A DNA stretch of 64,000 bases, taken from assembly GCF_009936375.1 (NCBI RefSeq), contig NZ_AP022332.1:2512501-2576500 (forward strand). The letters run 5' to 3'. Numbering within the stretch: the stretch's first letter is position 1; each line of letters opens with the position of its first letter. Positions 38,112 to 45,631 of the stretch are shown here, piece by piece. Position numbers and translations under genes: made by a program. A model generated the notes under the pieces. It made no database searches. It was given only the letters and a program-made list of their open reading frames with translations, and had not been told where the DNA came from. The stretch comes from Methylosinus sp. C49 (GTDB lineage: Bacteria; Pseudomonadota; Alphaproteobacteria; Rhizobiales; Beijerinckiaceae).

Positions 38112-39020
38112 TCACGCCGCCGGCGCTTCGACTCTTATGTGAAGGACTTCCGGCGGCGCGCCGAAGCGCACCGGCAATCCGGTGCATCCTAATCCGCCGG
38201 AGACGACGAGATGCTTGTCGTCCTCGACGATATGCCCGTGGACATAGCGACTGCCGTAGATTGACGGCACGATCGGCGCCCAGCCGAAAAGGCGCACCTG
38301 TCCGCCATGCGTATGTCCGCAAAGCGTCAGCGCGACGCGCTCGGGCACGCGCGGAAAGACGTCCGGCTCATGCGCCAATAAAATTACCGGATCGTCGGTG
38401 GCGACGGCGGCGAGCGTCGCGGAAAGATCGTCGAGCCCGCGCCATTTGCGCCGGCCGACGGTGATCGCATATTGGTCGGCGAGGCCGGCGAGCCATAGCG
38501 AGTGGCCCTTATGCGCCAAACGCACGGCCGCATTCTCGTAGACAGGAATCCCATTGTCCTCGAGCGCGGCGCGGGCGATCGTCTCGCCGCCGCCGCGACG
38601 TTGCGCCGTGTGATCGTCCCACATGTCGTGATTGCCCAGGATCGCATGGACGCCGAGCGGCGCTCTGAGCCGAGACAACGCCCGCGCCCATTGCGACGCC
38701 GGAATCGGCGTGGCGAAACGATGCAGTCCGGCGACATAGTCGCCGAGCAGCACGATGACGTCGGGCTCGAGCGCATTCATGCGATCGACGATCGCGTCTA
38801 TGCGCTCGAGCGACATCCACGGGTCGCAGGCGTGCAGATCGGAGAGCGCCGCGATCTCGAGCGCGAAACCTTTCGGCCAGACGCGCGGCGCGATGTGATA
38901 GCGGGCGACGCGCGGCTCCATCAGCGGCTCATAGCCGAAGGCGTAGGCCGCTCCCGCGAAAGCGGAAGCCGCCCCCGCTATCGCGCCTCTCAGAAAGGCG
39001 CGCCGAGTCAGCATGAGCAT
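38112..39020 (-). CDS. Tat-exported metallophosphoesterase (YkuE-like)
   Basis: A 302-residue calcineurin-like phosphoesterase. It opens with a twin-arginine leader (LTRRAFLRGAIAGAASAFAG), so the folded enzyme is exported. Metal-site motifs in order are DLHACD, GDYVAG, GNHDMWDDH, the histidine in LLAHEPD, and GHTHGGQ. This arrangement matches the YkuE/LpxH-like group of membrane-facing phosphoesterases, which include lipid A or UDP-sugar hydrolases, but the substrate is open. GAGGG precedes ATG 39020. It is convergent with gltB, with only 16 bases between them, and distinct from the second phosphoesterase at 52597, which lacks a leader. Confidence 0.88.
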   Translation of the reverse strand: MLMLTRRAFLRGAIAGAASAFAGAAYAFGYEPLMEPRVARYHIAPRVWPKGFALEIAALSDLHACDPWMSLERIDAIVDRMNALEPDVIVLLGDYVAGLHRFATPIPASQWARALSRLRAPLGVHAILGNHDMWDDHTAQRRGGGETIARAALEDNGIPVYENAAVRLAHKGHSLWLAGLADQYAITVGRRKWRGLDDLSATLAAVATDDPVILLAHEPDVFPRVPERVALTLCGHTHGGQVRLFGWAPIVPSIYGSRYVHGHIVEDDKHLVVSGGLGCTGLPVRFGAPPEVLHIRVEAPAA

Positions 39021-39104
39021 AGCGTTTCCCTCATGAGCAGTTGCGCGACATTGAAGCCGACGAATGCGTCGGTTTCGAGTCGCGCCGCTCTGGCGCCGAT
39101 CGGT

Positions 39105-39845
39105 TCATCGCGTAGGGAAAGGGCCTTCGTCGAGGAAATAGCCATAGGCCTGCGTGGAACGCTGCGGAATAGGATCGACCGCAGTATAGGCGCCGGGCCG
39201 ATAGGCGCGATCATAGGGATTGCCCGCGTGAGGATAGGAGACCGCCCTGACATAGGGAGCGGCGGCCGTTTCACCGCGATAGCGAATCGGCTGCGGCCAC
39301 TGCGTCGCGTCTTCCGTCGCCGCGCGGTAGCGCTGTGGCGCGACGGCCGCGCGGGCGTAGCCCTCATGCGGATAATAGGCCGGTTCGGCAAAGGGGATGG
39401 AAGCTGCTTCGTTGGCGCGATAGCGAGCGGGCCGCCACCATTGCGTCGCATCTTCCGTCGCCACGCGATAGCGCTGCGGCGCGACGGCGGCGCGGGCGTA
39501 ATCCTCGCGCGGATAAAGGGCCGGCTCCGCATAGGAGACCGGCGCCGCCTCAGTGGAGCGATAACGGATCGGCGGCTGCCCTTGCGTGGCTTCTTCCGCC
39601 GCGACGCGATAGCGACGGGGCGCGACGGCGGCGCGGGCGTCGTTCGGCTCCTCCTCGCGCCAATGGCGCGCCGGACGAGCGGCAGGATGAAACAGCTGAA
39701 AATTCGCGGTCGCCCGCGGCGCGAAATCATCGGGGCCGAGCCCGCGAATGACGACCGGTTCGCGCGCGCCGGCGTAGGAGGGGGCGGGAACGCCCGCGAG
39801 CGCGGCCAGCATGGCCGCAGGCAGAATCGTCGCACTGATACGCAT
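39105..39845 (-). CDS. Secreted protein with 47-residue tandem repeats
   Basis: A 246-residue exported protein with a signal peptide (MRISATILPAAMLAALAG, cut near SYAGA). Most of the mature part is three tandem repeats of 47 residues starting at Ala70, Ala117 and Ala164, each opening ARAAVAPxRYRxAxExATQ and containing an IRYR/ARYR segment and a Tyr-Pro-rich end. The repeats are rich in Arg, Tyr, Ala and Pro and lack cysteine. The C-terminal 40 residues are Tyr/Pro-rich. I do not recognise the family. The basic, aromatic repeats would suit binding to an acidic polymer or cell wall, which is a guess. AAAGGCG precedes ATG 39845. Confidence 0.7.
   Translation of the reverse strand: MRISATILPAAMLAALAGVPAPSYAGAREPVVIRGLGPDDFAPRATANFQLFHPAARPARHWREEEPNDARAAVAPRRYRVAAEEATQGQPPIRYRSTEAAPVSYAEPALYPREDYARAAVAPQRYRVATEDATQWWRPARYRANEAASIPFAEPAYYPHEGYARAAVAPQRYRAATEDATQWPQPIRYRGETAAAPYVRAVSYPHAGNPYDRAYRPGAYTAVDPIPQRSTQAYGYFLDEGPFPTR
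39222..39638 (-). repeat. Three in-frame 141-bp tandem repeats
   Basis: The region encodes residues 70-208 of the secreted protein as three units with a period of 47 codons. Units 2 and 3 are closest at the start (ARAAVAPQRYR in both); unit 3 diverges at its end. Preservation of the frame shows selection at protein level. Confidence 0.85.
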
Positions 39846-39976
39846 AATCGACGCCTTTCGTCTCGAAGCGGAGCGCGACAGGCTGGAAATTTACGCCGAC
39901 GTCTCAAATCGGCGCGGCTCCCCGTCGCGCGCCTCATCGGAGCAAGGCGCGTTCCCATTTCATTAACCTTGGCGCG

Positions 39977-41416
39977 TCAGCCGAGCTTGGCTTTCAGCGC
40001 GTGGCCCGCGAGCGTCTTGCCGAGCGACCACACCGCCCCCGGCGCGTGATGCGCGTCGGCGATGACCTTGTCGAAGGAACGCTCGATCCAATCGCAATCG
40101 AAATCGTCGATGGTCAGCGGAGGCAGCAGCTTGATCGTGTGATTGCCATGGCCGGCGACCTGCGTCAGCACCTTGTGCTGCTCGAACAAAGGTATGCTGA
40201 TGAGCTGGCAGAACAGGCCGGAGTTGACCGTCTCCAGCAGGTTCCACGCGGCTTTCAGCTTCAGCGAGCGCGGCTCGCCGAACTCGATTCCGATCATCAG
40301 GCCTTTGCCGCGCACATCGGCGACGAGTTCGTAACGCTCGGCCATGGCGCGGAAGGAGGCGAGCAGGCGCTCGCCCTTGGCGGCGGAATTCTCGACGAGC
40401 TTCTCGCTCGCCATGACCTCGAGAGTGGCGAGGCCGGCGGCCATTGCGAGATCATTCTTGCCGAAGGTGGAGCCGTGCACGACCGCGCGATCCATGCGAT
40501 CGAACATTTTGTCGAAGATCCATTTGCGCGTCAGCACCGCGCCGACCGGCACATGGCCGCCCGACAGCGCCTTGGCGACGAGCAGGAGATCGGGCTCGAC
40601 GCCATAATGCTCTACGGCGAAAAATTTTCCCGTGCGGCCGAGGCCGGTCTGAATCTCGTCGGCGACGAGCAAGGTTCCATATTTGCGGCAGAGCGCCGCA
40701 GCCTGCGCGAGATAGTCCTGCGCCGGCATGTTCACGCCCTTGCCCTGTATGGGCTCGACGAAGAAGGCCGCGACGTCGCGATGGCGCAGCGCCTCCTCGA
40801 GCGCGGCGAGATCGTCGAAGGGAATCTCACGCGTATCGGGGAGCAGCGGGCCGAAGCCCTTCTTGAAAATCTCGTCGCCATTGAGCGACAGCGCGCCATA
40901 GGTGAGGCCATGGAAGGAATGCGCGCAATTGAGAATGCCTGGACGGCCTGTCGCGGCGCGTGCGAATTTGATCGCCGCCTCGACCGCCTCTGTGCCGGAG
41001 TTGGCGAAAAAAACCTTCTCCATATAAGGCGCGAAGCCGAGCAGCCGTTCCGCGAGCAGCGCCGCGGGCACCGACACGTCGAGCTGCACGAGATTGGGGA
41101 GCTCGGCGCCGAGCACGCTCATCAGCGCCTCGCGCAACGCGGGATGATTGCGGCCGATCGCGAACACGCCCCAGCCGCTCAAAAGATCGAGATAGCGCGC
41201 GCCCTTGCGGTCATAGAGATATTGGCCGGAGCCGCGCACGAATCCGACGTCATAGCCGATGGTCTTCAGCACGCGCACCCACATCTCGTTGAGATGCTGC
41301 GAGTGCAATGCGAAACGCTCGTTCTCCCGCTCCGCATAGAGCGAGGCGAGATCGAAATTCGGGGCGCCGTCATGCTGCGCCAATTCACGATCGTCTCGCG
41401 GTGTGATGAAGCTCAT
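39977..41416 (-). CDS. Class III PLP aminotransferase, HpnO-like
   Basis: A 479-residue pyridoxal-phosphate aminotransferase of the acetylornithine/ornithine class. Visible motifs are the phosphate-binding NSGTEAVEAAIKFAR, the aromatic SFHGLTYGALSLNG, the cofactor aspartate in LLVADEIQTGLGR, and the Schiff-base lysine in LLLVAKALSGG. An N-terminal extension (about 1-50, with LYAERENERFALHSQHLNEMW) and the C-terminal HTIKLLPPLTI segment match the group that includes HpnO, which makes aminobacteriohopanetriol in rhizobial hopanoid synthesis. That match is from memory and no other hopanoid genes are in the window, so a general aminotransferase is the fallback. ATG 41416 was chosen by family length; its ribosome binding site is weak. 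Confidence 0.85.
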   Translation of the reverse strand: MSFITPRDDRELAQHDGAPNFDLASLYAERENERFALHSQHLNEMWVRVLKTIGYDVGFVRGSGQYLYDRKGARYLDLLSGWGVFAIGRNHPALREALMSVLGAELPNLVQLDVSVPAALLAERLLGFAPYMEKVFFANSGTEAVEAAIKFARAATGRPGILNCAHSFHGLTYGALSLNGDEIFKKGFGPLLPDTREIPFDDLAALEEALRHRDVAAFFVEPIQGKGVNMPAQDYLAQAAALCRKYGTLLVADEIQTGLGRTGKFFAVEHYGVEPDLLLVAKALSGGHVPVGAVLTRKWIFDKMFDRMDRAVVHGSTFGKNDLAMAAGLATLEVMASEKLVENSAAKGERLLASFRAMAERYELVADVRGKGLMIGIEFGEPRSLKLKAAWNLLETVNSGLFCQLISIPLFEQHKVLTQVAGHGNHTIKLLPPLTIDDFDCDWIERSFDKVIADAHHAPGAVWSLGKTLAGHALKAKLG

Positions 41417-41941
41417 TCGTTCGAAGTCCGTGCTTTCAAGGGCTGCGTGCGATCTTCTCGCGGGAATTGCGGCTCGTCGGCTGCGCCACCATCGGCGGCG
41501 ACGCACTATGTCGCGGCTTCGCGACGGCCGCAACATTTGGACGAGCATATTGCTTCGCGCCGCTCTGTCCAGCGCCGCGCGCGCCTCGAGGAGGGGCTGC
41601 GCCGCGCGCGAATGTGACGAAAGAACGCTCTGGCGCCCAATCGCGCCGCTTTCATGGCGAAGATCGAAGCCGAAACATGCGCGCGAGGAGCCCCAAAGAG
41701 CCGTGATCGCGCATTGACAACGCGCGTACGGTATTTCGCGTAACCGGCGCCGAGGTCGCGGAACGCCAAGCATTTTCGGGCTTTGTATCCACAGCGAAGG
41801 CGCACGAGACAAAAAAGTCGGTTGGAGGAAAGCGTGGCGATGATATCTTAACCACAGTGATTCACGGGCGAGCGTCGCGATTCGAGTCTTCGAAGGCGAG
41901 CGGAGCGCATTCGTTCCGAATCGGCAGGGGGAGTTGGTCTG
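41417..41941. promoter_or_regulatory. 525-bp intergenic region between divergent genes
   Basis: No credible protein gene: the open frames here are shadows without family features. A TTGACA box lies at 41714-41719 on plus without a good -10 at standard spacing. An AT-rich segment at 41830-41855 (ATGATATCTTAACC) may hold the cold-shock gene promoter. The last 90 bases would form the mRNA leader and contain short symmetric elements (CTTCGAAG near 41889; ATTCG-TTC-CGAAT near 41909). Confidence 0.4.
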
Positions 41942-42529
41942 TTGGGCGCAAAAATTTCATTCCAGAATGAGTTGAGCGCGTCGACCATCAATGTCGAAAA
42001 CGGTGAAGCCGGGCTCGATCTGGTCGAAATGTCGGGAACCATCAAGTGGTTCGACGTTTCGAAGGGATACGGATTCGTCGTTCCCGATGATGGCGGCGCG
42101 GATATTCTCTTGCATGTGACGATCCTACGTCGTTCCGGCTTCCAGTCGGCCTATGAGGGCGCGCGCGTCGTCTGCGAAGCGCAGAAGCGCGTGAAGGGCA
42201 TGCAGGTGTTTCGCGTCATCGGCATGGACGAGTCGACGGCGGTTCACCCTTCGCAGAACGGCGCCGCCCGCACCCATGTCCAAGTGACGCCTTCGAGCGG
42301 CTATGAGATCGCCATCGTCAAATGGTTCAACCGGGTAAAAGGCTTCGGCTTCCTCACCCGCGGCGAGGGCACCGACGATATCTTCCTGCACATGGAGACA
42401 GTTCGCCGCTATGGGCTGGCCGAGCTGAAGCCTGGCGACAGCGTTCTGGTGCGCTATGGCGACGGTCCCAAGGGCCTCATGGCGACCGAGGTGCGGCCGC
42501 TCGAATCGGCGCTGCCGGCTTCCCACTAG
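41942..42529 (+). CDS. Cold-shock protein with two cold-shock domains
   Basis: A 195-residue protein with two CspA-type OB-fold domains, at about 31-98 and 122-188. The first has GTIKWFDVSKGYGFVVPD and ILLHVTILRR, the second AIVKWFNRVKGFGFLTR and IFLHMETVRR, so both RNP1 and RNP2 nucleic-acid motifs are present. Such double-domain proteins are typical of rhizobia and are thought to be RNA chaperones or stationary-phase/cold regulators. Translation is set at TTG 41942 because GGGGGAG lies about 6-12 bases upstream, while the internal ATG 42029 has none. The long upstream region may act as a cold-responsive leader. Confidence 0.9.
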   Translation: MGAKISFQNELSASTINVENGEAGLDLVEMSGTIKWFDVSKGYGFVVPDDGGADILLHVTILRRSGFQSAYEGARVVCEAQKRVKGMQVFRVIGMDESTAVHPSQNGAARTHVQVTPSSGYEIAIVKWFNRVKGFGFLTRGEGTDDIFLHMETVRRYGLAELKPGDSVLVRYGDGPKGLMATEVRPLESALPASH

Positions 42530-42658
42530 GGCCGAGCGACAGGCGCGTTTCCGGGCCGCTTTTTATTTCCCGACCGCAATGGCAGAATGGCCGTCGAAGC
42601 GCTGGCGTTTCGACGTCGTCTCGATGCGCTCGGCGGTCTGGATGCGGCGAGGGTGAGC

Positions 42659-43162
42659 ATGTCTGGTGAGGTGTCGCGGAGCGTTTTCGGCGGCATAGCC
42701 GCGTTTTTCGTCCTTCTCTTCTGCGCGGCCGTTCCCGGCCACGCGAAGGAGCCGGGATCGCCACCGCCACCCGCGGTCAAAATGGCCATAGAGCCGATCG
42801 AGATCGTCACCGCCTCCGGCGCGCATCGGCTGCACGTCGAGGTGGCGCGAACGCCCGACCAGCGCGAGAGAGGCCTGATGTTCCGCGCCTCGCTCCCCGC
42901 GGACGGCGGAATGCTTTTCGATTTCCACGAGGAGCGGCCGGTCGCAATGTGGATGAAGAACACGCCGCTGTCGCTCGACATGGTCTTCGTCTCGCGCGCC
43001 GGAAAGGTCGTTTCCCTGGCGCTCGCCGCGGAACCCTATTCGGAGCGCGTCATCTCCTCCGGCGGGCCGGCGCTCGCGGTCATCGAGCTGGCCGCCGGCG
43101 CGGCGCAGCGCTTGTCGATCGCCGTCGGCGACACGGTCAAACATCCGATTTTCACGAAGTAG
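42659..43162 (+). CDS. DUF192 family exported protein
   Basis: A 167-residue protein with a signal peptide (VFGGIAAFFVLLFCAAVPGHA, cut before KEPG) and a single DUF192 domain (about 45-165). Family marks are ARTPDQRERGLMFRASLP, GMLFDFHEERPVAMWMKNTPLSLDMVFV and IELAAGAAQRLSIAVGD. DUF192 forms a small beta-barrel; its function is unsettled. The upstream in-frame start at 42587 would place a charged stretch before the signal, so ATG 42659 is preferred. It follows the cold-shock gene by about 130 bases on the same strand and is followed by tRNA-Pro. Confidence 0.88.
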   Translation: MSGEVSRSVFGGIAAFFVLLFCAAVPGHAKEPGSPPPPAVKMAIEPIEIVTASGAHRLHVEVARTPDQRERGLMFRASLPADGGMLFDFHEERPVAMWMKNTPLSLDMVFVSRAGKVVSLALAAEPYSERVISSGGPALAVIELAAGAAQRLSIAVGDTVKHPIFTK

Positions 43163-43255
43163 CGCGGTCGGCGCGCGCGCTCGCGCTTGTGAGCGACGCG
43201 CCCGCGTGCTAGCGAGGCGTTCGGCGGAAATGGGCTCCGCGGCCTATACGCGAGA

Positions 43256-43332
43256 CGGGGTATGGCGCAGCCTGGTAGCGCGGAAGTTTTGGGTACTTCA
43301 GGTCGCAGGTTCGAATCCTGCTGCCCCGACCA
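43256..43332 (+). tRNA. tRNA-Pro (anticodon TGG)
   Basis: Acceptor arms CGGGGTA and TGCCCCG close the cloverleaf, followed by A and an encoded CCA. The anticodon loop reads TTTGGGT with TGG, giving proline. The T arm GGTTCGAATCC is standard. Confidence 0.95.
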
Positions 43333-43407
43333 TTGGCGCGGAGCCCCGCCACAGCGCCGATTTTTCGTTTCCGGCCGGCTCGCGAGCCGGCTTTCGCCGA
43401 GGCCGAT

Positions 43408-43719
43408 ATGACCGCACGCATTCACCGCCCGTCCCCCAGCGCGACGCAATCCGGTCCCGGACCGGCCAAGCCCTGGGTCCTCGAATATGAGAACGAGACC
43501 CCGCGCGAGCTCGATCCGCTGATGGGGTGGACCGGCACGTCGGACGCAAAGGCTCAGATCAGGCTTCGTTTCGCCACCAAGGAGGAGGCGATCGCCTATG
43601 CCGAGCGCAAGGCGCTCGTCTATCGCGTCGAGGAGCCCAAGCCCGGCGCCGCTTCGCGCCGCATCATATCCTACGCCGATAATTTCAAGACGCAGCGCGT
43701 CGGCCAGTGGACACACTGA
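43408..43719 (+). CDS. Complex I accessory subunit, NDUFS4-like
   Basis: A 103-residue protein of the ETC complex I subunit conserved region family (NDUFS4, the 18-kDa/AQDQ subunit of mitochondrial complex I). The family core is visible as WVLEYENETPRELDPLMGW, then LRFATKEEAIAYAERKAL and the C-terminal SYADNFKTQRVGQWTH. In alphaproteobacteria this subunit stabilises the N-module of NADH dehydrogenase. GAGG before ATG 43408 supports the start. It lies alone between tRNA genes, away from any nuo operon, which is normal for this gene in alphaproteobacteria. Confidence 0.93.
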   Translation: MTARIHRPSPSATQSGPGPAKPWVLEYENETPRELDPLMGWTGTSDAKAQIRLRFATKEEAIAYAERKALVYRVEEPKPGAASRRIISYADNFKTQRVGQWTH

Positions 43720-43738
43720 CGGCCGCAGCCTCCGTCAT

Positions 43739-43815
43739 GGCCCCGTAGCTCAGCCGGATAGAGCAACCGCCTTCTAAGCGGTAGGTCGCTGGTTCGAATC
43801 CAGCCGGGGTCGCCA
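43739..43815 (+). tRNA. tRNA-Arg (anticodon TCT)
   Basis: Acceptor arms GGCCCCG and CGGGGTC (one G-T pair), a discriminator G and an encoded CCA. The anticodon stem ACCGC/GCGGT encloses CTTCTAA, giving anticodon TCT for AGA/AGG. It starts 20 bases after the NDUFS4-like gene. Confidence 0.95.
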
Positions 43816-43924
43816 AGGAAGCAGCTATTGTGGTCGACGGCCGCCGGATCATTGGCGGCGGAAAGGGCGCAACGACGACAGCGCCCGAGACGTCGCCGGT
43901 AGAACATGCTAATTTGCGAGCGTC

Positions 43925-44001
43925 GACTCCGTAGCTCAGCTGGATAGAGCAACTGCCTTCGAAGCAGTAGGTCGTAGGTTCGAATCCTACCGGGGTCGCC
44001 A
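43925..44001 (+). tRNA. tRNA-Arg (anticodon TCG)
   Basis: Acceptor arms GACTCCG and CGGGGTC (one T-G pair), a discriminator G and an encoded CCA. The anticodon stem ACTGC/GCAGT encloses CTTCGAA, giving anticodon TCG for CGN arginine codons. The body is close to that of the preceding tRNA-Arg, 110 bases upstream, suggesting a tandem duplication. Confidence 0.92.
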
Positions 44002-44020
44002 GCGGCTTTGTTGCCTAACG

Positions 44021-45492
44021 TCACTTCAGCGTGAACGGCACGATCACATCCATTGCGAACATGCCGGTCGAGCGTCGATAGCCGCTCGCGCCGAAGAAGG
44101 GCGCCGCGCCGGTCAGCGACGCGTCGTAACGCAGCTCCGGCCGCAGCGACAGCTGGTGATCGGCAGACCTTTGGGAATTTCCGGCGTTATCGTCAGCCCG
44201 GCGGTGATCCCGAGATAGCTGGTTCCGCGCCCCTCCGGCTGGAAGATCGCCGAGGGCGTGTAGAAGCCATGCTCTATGTTCGTGTAATCGAAATAGCCGG
44301 GATAGGCGCCGACGAAGAAATTGCTATGGTCGCGCCAAAATTCGACGCGGCCGTTGAGCTGCAGCACATCGTCGATCTTGTAAGAGACATATTGCGCGAC
44401 GCCATAGCCGTTGACGCCGCGCGGACGACGCGGAATGAGCGTGGCGTCGAAGCCGTAGATATCGCCGAGCCGGCGCAGCACGCCTTCGGACAGCCCCGTC
44501 ACCGAGAGCGCATTCCATCCATCGTCGCGAACATAGTTTATGTCTGTGCTGAGAGTGAGCCGATCCGTCACCTTCCAGGTGAGCGTCACATCATTGCTGT
44601 AGGACAATGTGCGATTGGGATCGCATGCGCATTCATACGGAATGTTCGGCCAACCGACGCCGAGCGGATCGAGCTGCATCGGATCTTCGGGGCCGATGTG
44701 AGTCGTGCCCAGAATGGTCAGCCTGTCGTCGAACGCCTTTATGCGCAGGCCGGCCTGGAATGAGGCGGCGCTATTGTTGTCGCCGGGCCAGCCGAGGCTG
44801 GCGCTGTCGCCCGACATGACGCTCGCATGGACAAAAAGCCAGGAGGCGAGATCGGACGAGATCATCACGCCGGTCTGCTTGAGCGGAATGCCGAAATTGA
44901 AAATATAGGAATGACTGTAGAAAACGCTGTCGACCAGCTCGGCGCCCTCGAGCGTGACGAATTGGCCGATCTTCACATCGAATCCATTGTCCGTGATCCA
45001 TGGCAGATGCGCGGTCGCGAAGGCCTGTAGAATGTCGAGCTGCGTGCGGTCGCGCATCGCATAATCGAGCTCCCCCATAAAATGCGTGTAGCGTGCGTCG
45101 GAGCCGACCATCGTCTGAATCTTGAAGCCGAAGTCGAAATCCTTCCTCGCCTTTGGATCGGGCAGGCGCTGCATGGTGAGCACGCCGGCGTTGAATTGCG
45201 GCTGATTGGCGCGATCGGTGAACAGATGGCCCCAATTGAGCTTGTTGAACGGATTGTCGAAATTGAAGGTGGAGCCGGCCTCGACGAAGCCCGTCACCTT
45301 CAATGCGTCGAGCCAGGACGGCGGCGACTTGGCTTTGCTGTCGGATTTCTTGTCCGAGCCGGATGACGCAGGCGCGCGCGAGGCGGGTGATGCAGGCCAT
45401 CCGAGCAGCGCGCCAGAATCGTCTTCCTGCGCCGATGCGGGGACGACGGCGAGCGTCGCCGCGACGCCGCCGGCCGTGAGCGCGCGCTGCAA
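44021..45492 (-). pseudogene. Outer-membrane beta-barrel porin (BBP2-like), frameshifted
   Basis: The main frame (stop at 44113) encodes a porin of the putative beta-barrel porin-2/OmpL-like type, with VTGFVEAGSTFNFDNPFN, GQFVTLEGAELVDSVF and YSHSYIFNFGIPL. The frame then breaks: after PKGLP at about 44162-44170 it runs into ITSCRCGRSC and stops, whereas the next frame continues DHQLSLRPELRYDASLTG... for 46 codons to TGA at 44021-44023 and supplies a normal barrel end (VIVPFTLK). A one-base loss explains this. The 5' end is also doubtful: no ATG is in frame, TTG 45492 lacks a ribosome binding site, and an ATG at 45533 would join in frame if one A were restored in the run at 45520-45524. It is either a recent pseudogene or a sequencing error. 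Confidence 0.75.
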
Positions 45493-45631
45493 TGTCGCGA
45501 CCAGGAGCAGGAAAGCCTCTTTTTCGAAAACATAGATTGAAACGAGACGACGAAAAGCGCTTTCGACCGCGCCGAAAAAATCCGGCTGCGAATGTGAGGC
45601 CTATCCGATTCCGCCCGAGCGCGGGAGTCGG

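Noticed and set aside
39222-39638. CRISPR-like array
   Set aside because: The units are 141 bp, in frame and contiguous without spacers; they encode protein repeats.
40001-41617. 538-codon open frame on plus opposite the aminotransferase gene
   Set aside because: Antisense shadow of a well-supported aminotransferase; no motif or translation signal.
41403-41717. Small gene upstream of the aminotransferase gene
   Set aside because: Arg/Ala-rich frame without ribosome binding site or homology pattern; treated as intergenic.
43720-44024. Open frames across the tRNA-Arg genes on minus
   Set aside because: They are translations of tRNA antisense sequence, a common false prediction, with no protein family features.
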